This document shows, piece after piece, positions 41,028 to 48,894 of a stretch of DNA of 64,000 nucleotides (positions within the stretch are counted from its first letter, which is position 1; every line of letters starts with the position of its first letter). The stretch covers positions 62,001 to 126,000 of IMG/VR virus record IMGVR_UViG_3300030673_000004. The stretch is one strand, 5' to 3'. The notes beneath the pieces are model-generated. The model was not told the origin of the DNA. It did not search any database and worked only from the letters and a program-made list of their open reading frames with translations. This DNA comes from a virus. The position numbers and the translations under genes are program-made.

Positions 41028-41083
41028 TTTTATTGTAAATGAAGTCTTGCCAGGTGTCTGGCGTCTTCTTAACTTAGGAATGT

Positions 41084-42331
41084 ATGCCTGATACAAAAGT
41101 TGCTTTGCATGTAGAAATTCCTGATGATATTCTGAAGTTGATCCAAGGTAAAGCAAACATATTGATTCATGGTCGTGCTGGTACAGGTAAGTCAACTATT
41201 TTGCGAGCAATAACTGCTAAATACCAAAATAGTGTTGTTTTGTCTCCTACGGGCATAGCAGCATTAAATGTGGGTGGTCAAACGATTCATTCATTTTTTG
41301 GTTTAGGCTTTGGTTTTCTGCAGCCTAAAGATGTGCGTTCTTGCTATCGTCAAAAATCCGTGCTGGAGAAGCATCCGATCATTATTATTGATGAAGTATC
41401 TATGGTACGCTCTGATGTCTTTACCGCGATAGACGTAGCCTTAAGGAAGACTCTTGGTGTTAAGCGTCCTTTTGGTGGCCTTCAGGTAATACTGCTTGGT
41501 GATACAGGTCAACTACCTCCTGTTGTTGTTTCAAACGAAAAAGCATTCTTTCCTGATGGAACATCTATGTTTTTTCGTTCTCAGTCTTTTGCCGATGCTC
41601 TTTTTGAGCATGTTGAACTAAACCATGTGTATAGGCAGACACATGCCGGGTTTATTGAGTTTTTGACCCGTATTAGGAATCTGTCTGTGACTCCTCGTGA
41701 CATGCACGATTTTAATGCACGTGTTTCTGTGTGTAATACAGAAGAGTCTTTAGGTGATCATATAATTCTATGTTTAACCAATAGAGCTGCCGAAGAGGTG
41801 AATGCTTCTAGATATCAAGAAATCCAATCTCCTGAGCATGTGTATCATGCAAACATCACAGGTTCTATAGCTGAAAGGGATTTTCCTACAGCCGAGTCCT
41901 TGAGATTGAAATGTGGCACTAAAGTGCTGATGCTTAGAAATGATAGTGATGGTCGTTGGGTTAATGGTACCATGGCTGTTGTTAGTAAGCTTTTGCCTCG
42001 TCAGATCTGGGTGACGATAAAAGGTAAGGAACATGAAGTTACTAAAGAAGTTTGGGAGAAGTTTAAGTACGACGTATCTGGTCAGGCTATACGTAAAACA
42101 GTAGCGGGGTCATTTGAACAATTTCCCTTGAAGCTTGCTTGGGCAATTACGGTACATAAGTCGCAAGGTATGACTTTAAGTCGTTTTCATTTGGATTTAA
42201 GTACTCCTCCTTTTGAGCACGGGCAACTTTACGTGGCCCTATCGCGTGCTGAGGGTCTTGATAGTATCTCATTGTCCCGTGCTCTTGAGATGACTGATGT
42301 AAAAGTTGATCGTGACTTGCTTTTAACCTAA
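41084..42331 (+). CDS. PIF1/RecD-like superfamily 1 DNA helicase
   Basis: The 415-residue protein has Walker A HGRAGTGKST near residue 30, motif Ia VVLSPTGIAALNVGG, Walker B IIIIDEVSM near 101, motif III LLGDTGQLPPV near 147 and C-terminal WAITVHKSQGMTL and LYVALSRA (motifs V-VI). This is typical of 5'-3' Pif1 or Dda-type helicases used in phage replication or recombination. The upstream TTAGGAA is a modest ribosome site. A lone helicase amid tRNAs; no primase or polymerase is nearby. Confidence 0.93.
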   Translation: MPDTKVALHVEIPDDILKLIQGKANILIHGRAGTGKSTILRAITAKYQNSVVLSPTGIAALNVGGQTIHSFFGLGFGFLQPKDVRSCYRQKSVLEKHPIIIIDEVSMVRSDVFTAIDVALRKTLGVKRPFGGLQVILLGDTGQLPPVVVSNEKAFFPDGTSMFFRSQSFADALFEHVELNHVYRQTHAGFIEFLTRIRNLSVTPRDMHDFNARVSVCNTEESLGDHIILCLTNRAAEEVNASRYQEIQSPEHVYHANITGSIAERDFPTAESLRLKCGTKVLMLRNDSDGRWVNGTMAVVSKLLPRQIWVTIKGKEHEVTKEVWEKFKYDVSGQAIRKTVAGSFEQFPLKLAWAITVHKSQGMTLSRFHLDLSTPPFEHGQLYVALSRAEGLDSISLSRALEMTDVKVDRDLLLT

Positions 42332-42349
42332 TTTTAGTTTGGAGTAACT

Positions 42350-42559
42350 ATGTCAGTTGAATTTATCTATGAAGAAGGATGTCTTCAGGCTGAAGAGGAA
42401 ATCATTTCTGAAGTACGTGAAATTCTACGTGCTCGGGTGAAGGCAGAGGCTATTAAGTCTGATGCCCGAGATGCCAAAAATAGACTTGTTGTTAAGAAAG
42501 AACATGTTCCTGATCTATCTAAGATAGGTTCTCATCTATTTGACGTGATTTGCTTGTAA
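42350..42559 (+). CDS. Small helical protein, 69 residues
   Basis: MSVEFIYEEGCLQAEEEIIS... with TTTGGAG upstream. Charged, coiled-coil-like. It may be co-expressed with the helicase 18 bases upstream. Confidence 0.6.
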   Translation: MSVEFIYEEGCLQAEEEIISEVREILRARVKAEAIKSDARDAKNRLVVKKEHVPDLSKIGSHLFDVICL

Positions 42560-42572
42560 ATTTTAGACTTAA

Positions 42573-42645
42573 CGGGATGTAGCTCAACTGGTAGAGTACC
42601 TGCTTTGGGAGCAGGTTGTTGCAGGTTCAAATCCTGTCATCCCGA
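42573..42645 (+). tRNA. tRNA-Pro (TGG)
   Basis: CGGGATG/CATCCCG, stem CCTGC/GCAGG, loop TTTGGGA. Confidence 0.92.
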
Positions 42646-42708
42646 CTTTTCTGGAGGTGCTTGTTTGTATTTTGATCTTACTTGGTAAATTGTTTTATAT
42701 TGGGTTAT

Positions 42709-42791
42709 GCCTAGGTGGTGGAATTTGGTAGACACATGCGCCTTAGGAGCGCACGCCGCGAGGTATGAGGGTTCAAGTCCCTCCCTGGGTA
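42709..42791 (+). tRNA. tRNA-Leu (TAG)
   Basis: GCCTAGG/CCTGGGT, stem TGCGC/GCGCA, loop CTTAGGA, long variable arm. Confidence 0.92.
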
Positions 42792-42811
42792 CTCGTTGAA
42801 AGGATACATTG

Positions 42812-43414
42812 ATGCCTGATGATGTGTTTGACACTACAGAGACGCTGGTAATTAATTTATTCGGCGGTCCTTGTTCCGGTAAGTCTACGCTAGCTGCTCA
42901 ACTCTTTAGTTCTCTGAAAGCTCGTGGCGTGTCTTGCGAGTATAACGTGGAATACGCTAAGCGAAAAACGTGGGAGCGCTCCTTGTTTATGCTTCAGGAT
43001 CAATTTTACGTATCGGCAAAACAGCATCATGAGCTCCTTATGGCATCACAGGGATGTTCTGTTATTGTCACAGATTCTCCTTTGATTCTTGGTGCTGCCT
43101 ATATGTCTCCTCGGGATGCTGAATCTGGCTTAGCTGATACTCTTTGTCAGTATTCTCGTCTCTTCAAGAACTTCAACGTTTTCCTTGATAGATCCACACT
43201 TAAATACGATACTGTTGGTAGAAATCAAGAATATACTGAAGCCATTGCGTTGGATCGTAGAATCTTACAAATCCTTCATGATTATCCTATAATGGCTGGC
43301 TGTCCTTGGACAAATGCTGAAGGTATCGCTATGGTCCTTACAAATAATAAAACACCTCCTGAACTGGCTGCTCATGTGATAAATACTTTGAGTACCTATG
43401 GTGTGATTTTGTAA
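42812..43414 (+). CDS. P-loop NTPase/kinase (AAA_28 or NadR-like)
   Basis: ATG at 42,812 with AAAGGA upstream (a TTG three bases earlier is unlikely). Walker A FGGPCSGKST near residue 16. VIVTDSPLILG near 92 serves as Walker B, with a lid-like KYDTVGRNQEY near 132. The family includes phage ATPases and nucleoside or nicotinamide-riboside kinases. Substrate unknown; a small-molecule or nucleic-acid kinase is likely. Confidence 0.82.
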   Translation: MPDDVFDTTETLVINLFGGPCSGKSTLAAQLFSSLKARGVSCEYNVEYAKRKTWERSLFMLQDQFYVSAKQHHELLMASQGCSVIVTDSPLILGAAYMSPRDAESGLADTLCQYSRLFKNFNVFLDRSTLKYDTVGRNQEYTEAIALDRRILQILHDYPIMAGCPWTNAEGIAMVLTNNKTPPELAAHVINTLSTYGVIL

Positions 43415-43443
43415 ATAGTTTGTGTTTGAGTTTGGAGGAACAT

Positions 43444-43713
43444 ATGCCTGATGTATCTGTTGGTGTTGCGATAACATTGAAAATTGGAGATAGCTCGTTT
43501 GAACTATCTAGAGATGATGCTTTAGCTGTATATACTACTCTTGGGGCTGCTCTAGGTATTCCTGCTGTGCAAAGTTCCCTGCCTGCTTTTGCTCCCTGTA
43601 CAACTCCTTGGAAGTATCCTATGTATCCTGCGCCGTATTCGCCGGATATTGTTTATACTACTGCAGGTCCTGTAACTGTATCTGTGTCCGCTCCTGTGAT
43701 GCAGCAAGATTAG
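43444..43713 (+). CDS. Small unknown protein, Pro/Tyr-rich tail
   Basis: The ATG at 43,444 has TTTGGAGG upstream. The first 40 residues (VAITLKIGDSSFELSRDDAL) look like a small beta/alpha unit seen in several phage proteins; the tail is Pro-rich. Function unknown. Confidence 0.6.
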   Translation: MPDVSVGVAITLKIGDSSFELSRDDALAVYTTLGAALGIPAVQSSLPAFAPCTTPWKYPMYPAPYSPDIVYTTAGPVTVSVSAPVMQQD

Positions 43714-43723
43714 TTTTGAGTTT

Positions 43724-43806
43724 GGAGGGATAGGCTAATTGGTAAGTCAGTTCTCTTGAAAAGAACCGTCCTAACGGACTTGGGGGTTCGAGACCCTCTC
43801 CCTCCG
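43724..43806 (+). tRNA. tRNA-Ser (TGA)
   Basis: GGAGGGA/TCCCTCC, stem GTTCT/AGAAC, loop CTTGAAA. Confidence 0.92.
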
Positions 43807-43874
43807 CTGTAAGTAGCTTGATTCGAAGAGTTTCAATAGTACCTATTGGTTATGTAAAGTTATAACATCTTATT

Positions 43875-44081
43875 ATGGTTACTTCCTTTTTGATTTTCAA
43901 ATTGTGGTTGGCTCCTCTATCCGTTAATTCAGATGATGCTTTTGGAGCTAAGCTTACATTACAAGTTGGTTCAGATCTGTGGTTAAAGGTTCGTGTGAAA
44001 GATGAGGGTGTTGATCTGAATAAACTGCAGCTCAAAGATGGCACACCTAAATTTCGCTTCTGGGCAGAAACGGATTTTTAG
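43875..44081 (+). CDS. Small unknown protein, 68 residues
   Basis: MVTSFLIFKLWLAPLSVNSD... Ribosome site weak. Hydrophobic start, then a charged beta-like tail. Ends one base before the next ATG. Confidence 0.45.
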   Translation: MVTSFLIFKLWLAPLSVNSDDAFGAKLTLQVGSDLWLKVRVKDEGVDLNKLQLKDGTPKFRFWAETDF

Positions 44082-44082
44082 T

Positions 44083-44163
44083 ATGGTTTATATCAGTATT
44101 GAAGAAACACCAATAGAATTACTCGATGCTTTAGATGAATGCTTTTGGGATATTTTAGCATGA
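44083..44163 (+). CDS. Tiny acidic peptide, 26 residues
   Basis: MVYISIEETPIELLDALDEC... overlaps the next ATG as ATGA, suggesting translational coupling. Confidence 0.4.
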   Translation: MVYISIEETPIELLDALDECFWDILA

Positions 44164-44333
44164 CGGCTACTCTCCAAAATATAAAGTATTGGTTGATCTA
44201 TTCTTCTGTGATTTTTATTTTGCTTTTAGGTTTGTTGCACTATTTAGATATCTTGAGCCTTTTAGGCATATCTGTTGTTCTCAGGTACTTGTGCGGTATT
44301 TGCAATAGTATTTATAGGAATACCTGTCGTTAG
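44160..44333 (+). CDS. Small single-helix membrane protein
   Basis: 57 residues with a long hydrophobic stretch (YSSVIFILLLGLLHYL). Start overlaps the preceding stop. Ends five bases before tRNA-Ser. Confidence 0.5.
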   Translation: MTATLQNIKYWLIYSSVIFILLLGLLHYLDILSLLGISVVLRYLCGICNSIYRNTCR

Positions 44334-44338
44334 CCTTT

Positions 44339-44421
44339 GGAGAAGTCGCTCAATTGGTAGAGCAGCACTCTCGAAAAGTGCCGTCCTAACGGATCTGTGG
44401 GTTCAAGTCCCTCCTTCTCCG
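44339..44421 (+). tRNA. tRNA-Ser (CGA)
   Basis: GGAGAAG/CTTCTCC, stem GCACT/AGTGC, loop CTCGAAA. Confidence 0.92.
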
Positions 44422-44476
44422 CTCTGTGTGCCAAAGGTGCTATCCACGCATTTTCGACATATTTTGTGTTTTTGCC

Positions 44477-44505
44477 TTGACAAGCCTACATGTTTACTCT
44501 ATTTT
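44477..44505 (+). promoter_or_regulatory. Promoter of HTH paralogue A
   Basis: TTGACA, 17 bases, TATTTT. Confidence 0.7.
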
Positions 44506-44545
44506 TCAAGTATCGTTCACCCTAACCTTACTCGAAAGTTGGTTC

Positions 44546-45226
44546 ATGTACGCTGCTAAGGTAGTTAAACTTGATTTGGATAATGCTGGTATTCGTGTTA
44601 TCCCGTGGGAAGAGGCGGAGAGGCTGCAGGTTGCTATGAAGGAGCAGTTTGGTACTTCCTTGCGTGGCTTTTCTCATATTTCAAAGAAAGCCTGTCCTAC
44701 ATTGGAGACGATGTGCTCTTTGAAGCTGTCGTGTGGCACCGTGAGCATCCCCTTTGCTTCTGTGCCTGAGTTGTACGAGCATATCACCCGAGCTGTTGAT
44801 CGCAAGACTTGGAAGCATCGGTCTACTAAGGAACTCCTGAAAGACTCTAAGTGGCGTGCTGCTCATCCGGAGCGTGTTAAGAGTCTTAACACCTCATTAC
44901 GCAGCGAACACACTGCTGTCGTTACAACCGCTCCTACTCAGACGGCTGCTGACTCTACACCAAGGGCCGACGTTCTGTCTCTGGCTACTGCTATTAGCGA
45001 CTCAGGAACATCCGCTCTTTTTGATGCCCTGTCTCGTTCTGAGCAGGAACGTCTTGTTTTTGTTGTGTACAAGACGGGTGCTTATACCTATGATGGTCTT
45101 GCTGAGTACCTCCATGTGTCTACTCAGGTGATCAAGAACAACCTGTGTCAGTATAGGAAGCATCACGGTATTCCCCCTCTGCCATCTGGAAAGAAATCTA
45201 TGAATGTTCTTTCGCTGAACATTTAA
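44546..45226 (+). CDS. HTH protein, paralogue A
   Basis: I chose the ATG at 44,546, after the promoter. The 226-residue product ends with an HTH-like segment (YTYDGLAEYLHVSTQVIKNNLCQYRKHHG). The N-terminal ~90 residues are shared with the protein at 45,350 (LDLDNAGIRVIPWEEA versus FDLDNAGTYVVSWDEA). Probably a sequence-specific regulator, for example of the tRNA region. The GC is higher than its surroundings. Confidence 0.65.
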   Translation: MYAAKVVKLDLDNAGIRVIPWEEAERLQVAMKEQFGTSLRGFSHISKKACPTLETMCSLKLSCGTVSIPFASVPELYEHITRAVDRKTWKHRSTKELLKDSKWRAAHPERVKSLNTSLRSEHTAVVTTAPTQTAADSTPRADVLSLATAISDSGTSALFDALSRSEQERLVFVVYKTGAYTYDGLAEYLHVSTQVIKNNLCQYRKHHGIPPLPSGKKSMNVLSLNI

Positions 45227-45232
45227 GTCGTT

Positions 45233-45319
45233 GGAAGCGTAAAGCGTAATTGGTTGACCGCCCTGGTTTAGAAAACCAGTATCCGAAAGGGTTTGTAGGT
45301 TCGAGTCCTACCGCTTCCG
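45233..45319 (+). tRNA. tRNA-Ser (AGA)
   Basis: GGAAGCG/CGCTTCC, stem CTGGT/ACCAG, loop TTAGAAA. A34 is unusual for a bacterial Ser tRNA. Confidence 0.9.
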
Positions 45320-45349
45320 TTTTTAATTCACCTGAACTTGAGGTATCAG

Positions 45350-46000
45350 ATGCGTATCAATAAACTTATCCAGTTTGACTTGGATAATGCTGGAACTTAT
45401 GTTGTTAGCTGGGATGAGGCTTGCGCTCTCCATACGGCATTACAGCCGGTTGCGTTCCAAGTCCGTAAGCTTCCTACAAGTGTCGATACTAAGGTGTGTT
45501 TGGCTACATCCTGTACTCTACAGTTGGCTACTACATCTACTGTAATTCCTTATGAGCAAGTTCCTGCATTGTATAATGCTCTGTCTGAGGAACTGGGTAT
45601 CAAAACTGCGCGTAAGGGCCGACGCAGATCTTATGATGAGTTGCTTGCTGATGTCTCTTGGTGCTCTAAGAATCCAGATCGTGTCAAAAAGGCTCGTGAG
45701 TATGTTCAGAGACGCCGCTTGTCTGCAGTGGTTCCTAAACGATCAGCACCCACAATTGCTCTAGCTCAACAGATTCACGAATCGGGCTCATCTCTTTTGT
45801 TTCACTCGTTGTCTCAAGGTGATCGTGATGCTATGATTTCCGGGTTGTATAGCACAGGATCCTATACATATAAAGAGCTTGCTGCTTATCTCTGGGTGTC
45901 TATTAGTACCATTCAGAAACACTTACAGCAGTATCGTCGGTGCTCTGGGCTGCCTAAGTATATAAGACCTACTAGAGCTGATCTCACTCTGGCTTTGTGA
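45350..46000 (+). CDS. HTH protein, paralogue B
   Basis: ATG at 45,350 with TTGAGGT upstream. 216 residues with the same layout as the protein at 44,546: an N-terminal shared domain, a central SWCSKNPDRVKKAREY helix and a C-terminal HTH (YTYKELAAYLWVSISTIQKHLQQYR). The pair flanks tRNA-Ser(AGA) and arose by duplication. Confidence 0.65.
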   Translation: MRINKLIQFDLDNAGTYVVSWDEACALHTALQPVAFQVRKLPTSVDTKVCLATSCTLQLATTSTVIPYEQVPALYNALSEELGIKTARKGRRRSYDELLADVSWCSKNPDRVKKAREYVQRRRLSAVVPKRSAPTIALAQQIHESGSSLLFHSLSQGDRDAMISGLYSTGSYTYKELAAYLWVSISTIQKHLQQYRRCSGLPKYIRPTRADLTLAL

Positions 46001-46007
46001 TATTCTT

Positions 46008-46306
46008 GGGCCTTTAGCTCAGTTGATTTGTAAACATGAGCTTGGAATCAAGATGTAGGTAACGCATACGAAAAGTGCAGAGACTAACGCCCTATGCAAT
46101 TCGCAGTAACAACTACATTAGTGCTGACATCTATACCCGTTGTGCTGCTGTAGTTTATTAGTCTTCAATAATGCACAAGTTTCTGTAAATAATAAGTGTG
46201 GGGATTGCAGCTCAATGGTTCGTAGCACCGGCCTTATAAGCCGTTGGTTGTGGGTTCGACTCCCATCAGTCCCACTTGGTCCTGGGTTCAAGTCCCAGAA
46301 GGCCCA
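46008..46306 (+). other. Interrupted tRNA: 5' and 3' pieces around an insert containing tRNA-Ile(TAT)
   Basis: GGGCCTT and a D-arm start lie at 46,008-46,026. The matching AAGGCCC with T arm CTGGG-TTCAAGT-CCCAG lies at 46,281-46,305. Between them is ~250 bases with a complete tRNA-Ile and a stretch GTGCAGAGACTAACG (46,075-46,089) that resembles the conserved P7 strand of group I introns, with ACATTAGTGC downstream as possible partner. It could be an intron, a split tRNA or a relic of recombination. Confidence 0.45.
46201..46274 (+). tRNA. tRNA-Ile (TAT)
   Basis: GGGATTG/CAGTCCC acceptor, stem CCGGC/GCCGT, loop CTTATAA, T loop TTCGACT. Sits between two pieces of another tRNA. Confidence 0.82.
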
Positions 46307-46348
46307 CTTGGATTGTAAATAACTCTTAACTTTATGTTTGGAGTTTTT

Positions 46349-46741
46349 ATGATGCCTCTTACGTTTACAATAGATTTTGATGGTACTTGTGTAGATCACA
46401 GGTTTCCTAGGATAGGTCCATCGCTACCTGATGCTGTAGAAACAATGCAGGAGATGGCTCGTAGAGGTCACCGGCTGATCTTAGATACTATGCGCTCTGA
46501 TTTTGAGGGTCCCTATCTAACTGAGGCTATTGCTTGGTTTCGCTCTAATGACATTCCACTGTTCGCTGTTAATGAAAATAAGGAACAGTTATCTTGGACA
46601 ACAAGTCCAAAGATTCACTGTGACTACAGCATAGATGATCGAAATTTGGGATCACCTTTAATGCAGGTACCTTGGATGAAGAGCCCTGGTGTTGACTGGG
46701 AGCAAGTACATGCTTTGTTGTTGCAGGATACTCGGTACTAG
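46349..46741 (+). CDS. HAD-superfamily hydrolase
   Basis: ATG at 46,349 with TTTGGAG upstream. The 130-residue product begins with the HAD motif I FTIDFDGTCVD and has ILDTMRS (motif II) and DYSIDDRNLG (motif IV). The short form resembles phage nucleotidase or phosphatase-like proteins. Substrate unknown. Confidence 0.82.
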   Translation: MMPLTFTIDFDGTCVDHRFPRIGPSLPDAVETMQEMARRGHRLILDTMRSDFEGPYLTEAIAWFRSNDIPLFAVNENKEQLSWTTSPKIHCDYSIDDRNLGSPLMQVPWMKSPGVDWEQVHALLLQDTRY

Positions 46742-46744
46742 CTT

Positions 46745-47038
46745 ATGGCACGCTCTACGTTTCCTATAAATTCAGCTATCCTTGTATTTGAACAAGGATC
46801 TTCTGATTTTAAGCGTGCTACATCTGCTGATAGCTTGGTAGCATCTATGTCCGATGTGCTTCAAGATTTGCGCAACGTAGTAAAGCATGATAGGTTACAG
46901 TCTGGTGCCTTTGACTTCAGTCGGCTATCTGAGAAATATGATGTCTCCTTAGCTACTATCCAGTGTATTGTTGATGAGGTTCGTCGTGGCATGTATGAAA
47001 CTCTAAGTAATCAAGGTATTGATATAGATTCAATTTAA
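46745..47038 (+). CDS. Unknown 97-residue protein
   Basis: Starts three bases after the HAD gene. Possible HTH (FSRLSEKYDVSLATIQCIV). Otherwise unassigned. Confidence 0.55.
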   Translation: MARSTFPINSAILVFEQGSSDFKRATSADSLVASMSDVLQDLRNVVKHDRLQSGAFDFSRLSEKYDVSLATIQCIVDEVRRGMYETLSNQGIDIDSI

Positions 47039-47058
47039 TGAAAATCTGGGAGGACTTG

Positions 47059-47325
47059 ATGTCACACGATTCTTTACACATGCCAGAGTGTAACTTTCCG
47101 CATGGTGACTTAGGTCAGCCCGGTTGCATTTGTATTGTTGCAAATCGTAATTATGTCAAAGATCTTGAGGATAAAGCTTGTGCTTTTGAGCAGATTAAAT
47201 CTGTTGTTGAAAAGCTGCAGCAGGATTTAACGCAGAAGCATTATAATCGCTGGGATTGCTTAGACGCAGCTATGCGAATAATTGATGTTGCTTCTGTTGC
47301 TACAACAGGAAAGTACGTAGACTAA
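47059..47325 (+). CDS. Unknown 88-residue protein
   Basis: The ATG at 47,059 has GGGAGGA in ideal position; the ATG at 47,038 overlaps the previous stop and is the alternative. Contains a CNFPHGDLGQPGCIC segment, a possible metal site, then a helix. Function unknown. Confidence 0.55.
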   Translation: MSHDSLHMPECNFPHGDLGQPGCICIVANRNYVKDLEDKACAFEQIKSVVEKLQQDLTQKHYNRWDCLDAAMRIIDVASVATTGKYVD

Positions 47326-47326
47326 A

Positions 47327-47399
47327 CGCGCATTAGCTCATTAGGTAGAGCGGGATTTTCATAAGGTCTAGGTGGCAAGTTCGAATCTTGCATGCGCGA
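47327..47399 (+). tRNA. tRNA-Met (CAT), elongator or Ile-lysidine type
   Basis: CGCGCAT/ATGCGCG, loop TTCATAA. Amino-acid identity between Met and lysidine-modified Ile is not decidable by eye. Confidence 0.85.
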
Positions 47400-47449
47400 C
47401 TTTAGTTGTAAATAAGCCTTGTACCATTAACTACGAGGCACATATATAT

Positions 47450-47887
47450 ATGTCAGATGAGTCCCTTACAAAAGTTCAGCATCGTGTATCTTCTATCCTG
47501 CATGTGCAGGTGGGTGAATCAGGTGTCTGGGAGCCTACTACAGATCAGCTTGATGCTCTAGTCAGTCAGTTTGTTTCGGCAGTAAACACAAATGTAGCTC
47601 TTGCAGTAGTAGCTACTCGTAAGGGCGTGACTGCTCAGTGTATCCATATTCCAGATACCGATGCTGCTATACTGCATGTTGAGGCAGGCGCACCTGGATG
47701 GGAGCCGTTACCATCCGAGCTTAAAGATCTAACAGATTTGTTTGAGAAAGCAGCTACTTCTGACGGTAGTATTGCTGTAGTAGCTACTCGTACCGGTGTG
47801 ACTGCTCATGTTGTGGATTTATCCAATCCTGATTCTGAGGCATTTCCTGAGTTTCTATATGACACTGATTGCGAGGATGCGTCATGA
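47450..47887 (+). CDS. Unknown protein with two internal repeats
   Basis: ATG at 47,450 with GAGG upstream. Two ~60-residue units share ILHV, WEP and VVATRxGVTA, so an internal duplication is clear. Probably a small alpha/beta domain pair. Coupled to the next gene by ATGA. Confidence 0.6.
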   Translation: MSDESLTKVQHRVSSILHVQVGESGVWEPTTDQLDALVSQFVSAVNTNVALAVVATRKGVTAQCIHIPDTDAAILHVEAGAPGWEPLPSELKDLTDLFEKAATSDGSIAVVATRTGVTAHVVDLSNPDSEAFPEFLYDTDCEDAS

Positions 47888-48561
47888 ATCTCTATGAACA
47901 TGCTGTGAGCGAATTTGAGTTGCTTGAGCAGAATTTGGACAGTGATCCAGATAAGCATCCTATCATTTTAGAATTCAAAGCTGAAATTCTTTCTCTAGTT
48001 AAGCGTTTTGCGGACTCTGGTCCATCTGGTGGTTCTGCTCCCTTTTATGCGTCTGCCGTATCTCGGGCTATTAAAGATCTCTTTATGTTTGATCCTATTG
48101 GTCCCCTCACAGGAGATGATAGTGAGTGGGTAGATACATCTGAAATTAGTGGCCTGTCTGAAGGAACGCTATGGCAGAATAAGCGGCTATCTTCTGTGTT
48201 TAAGGATGGTAATGATCCGGCTCATTACTTGGATGCTGTTGTATTCCAAGGTGAGTCTGATTATGATCGTTTCAGTGGTCATGTTGATAATGTTTCCAGT
48301 GTTTGGTGTATTAAGAGTTTTCCTTTTAGACCCAAAACATTCACAATAGACGTGTATCGTGTTCCTAGTGAGACAGATCCAGATCGTGTCAGTTGCCGTG
48401 AAGGTGATTATTTATACCACATTAAAGATCCTTCACAGTTAGAGGCTGTTCGCGACTACTATGATGAGAAGATATCTCGGATATCTTCAATAGACTCAAC
48501 ATCGGCTGTAGGCGCGCAAGTTGATGCTGTTTGCTGCCCAAAGACAGTAAAGTTGGACTAA
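47884..48561 (+). CDS. Unknown acidic 225-residue protein
   Basis: ATG at 47,884 overlapping the previous stop (a longer frame from 47,869 lacks a ribosome site). Acidic, soluble, no motif recognised. Confidence 0.6.
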   Translation: MNLYEHAVSEFELLEQNLDSDPDKHPIILEFKAEILSLVKRFADSGPSGGSAPFYASAVSRAIKDLFMFDPIGPLTGDDSEWVDTSEISGLSEGTLWQNKRLSSVFKDGNDPAHYLDAVVFQGESDYDRFSGHVDNVSSVWCIKSFPFRPKTFTIDVYRVPSETDPDRVSCREGDYLYHIKDPSQLEAVRDYYDEKISRISSIDSTSAVGAQVDAVCCPKTVKLD

Positions 48562-48574
48562 TTTTGTTTGCATC

Positions 48575-48603
48575 TTGACATTTTCAGATATTGGTAGTAT
48601 ATT
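48575..48603 (+). promoter_or_regulatory. Promoter at the start of tRNA-fMet
   Basis: TTGACA, 17 bases, TATATT; the tRNA 5' end is at the expected start site. Confidence 0.75.
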
Positions 48604-48609
48604 TCTTTT

Positions 48610-48682
48610 AGCGGGATAGAGCAGTTGGTAGCTTGCTTGGTTCATACCCAAGAGGTCGTTGGTTCAAATCCAACTCCCGCAA
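48610..48682 (+). tRNA. Initiator-like tRNA-Met (CAT)
   Basis: GCGGGA/TCCCGC with an unpaired first position, as in initiator tRNAs; stem CTTGG/CCAAG, loop TTCATAC. Confidence 0.82.
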
Positions 48683-48704
48683 CTTTTCTTAGTGCATACT
48701 TAAA

Positions 48705-48793
48705 CTCAATATACTGTTAGTTTTCGGATACATCTTCGCCATACATGAAGACCTCCTGAAAGGGTAATCCGATTACGTAAGTTTGTTATTGAG
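48705..48793 (+). ncRNA. Y-RNA-like module 6, short
   Basis: Outer helix CTCAATA (48,705) with TATTGAG (48,787). Strands TACTGTTA and GTTTGT. Inner helix GTTTTCGG with CCGATTAC (two mismatches). The apical part starts ATACATC and has a TCTTC/GAAGA hairpin. Lies between tRNA-fMet and tRNA-Val. Confidence 0.6.
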
Positions 48794-48802
48794 GTTACTT
48801 GA

Positions 48803-48875
48803 GGGCGGATAGATTAGCGGCTAAATCCATACGTTTACACCGTATTGACCGTGGGTTCGAGTCCCACTTCGCCCA
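48803..48875 (+). tRNA. tRNA-Val (TAC)
   Basis: GGGCGGA/TTCGCCC, stem ATACG/CGTAT, loop TTTACAC. Confidence 0.92.
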
Positions 48876-48894
48876 TTAAGTGTAAATAGTACCT

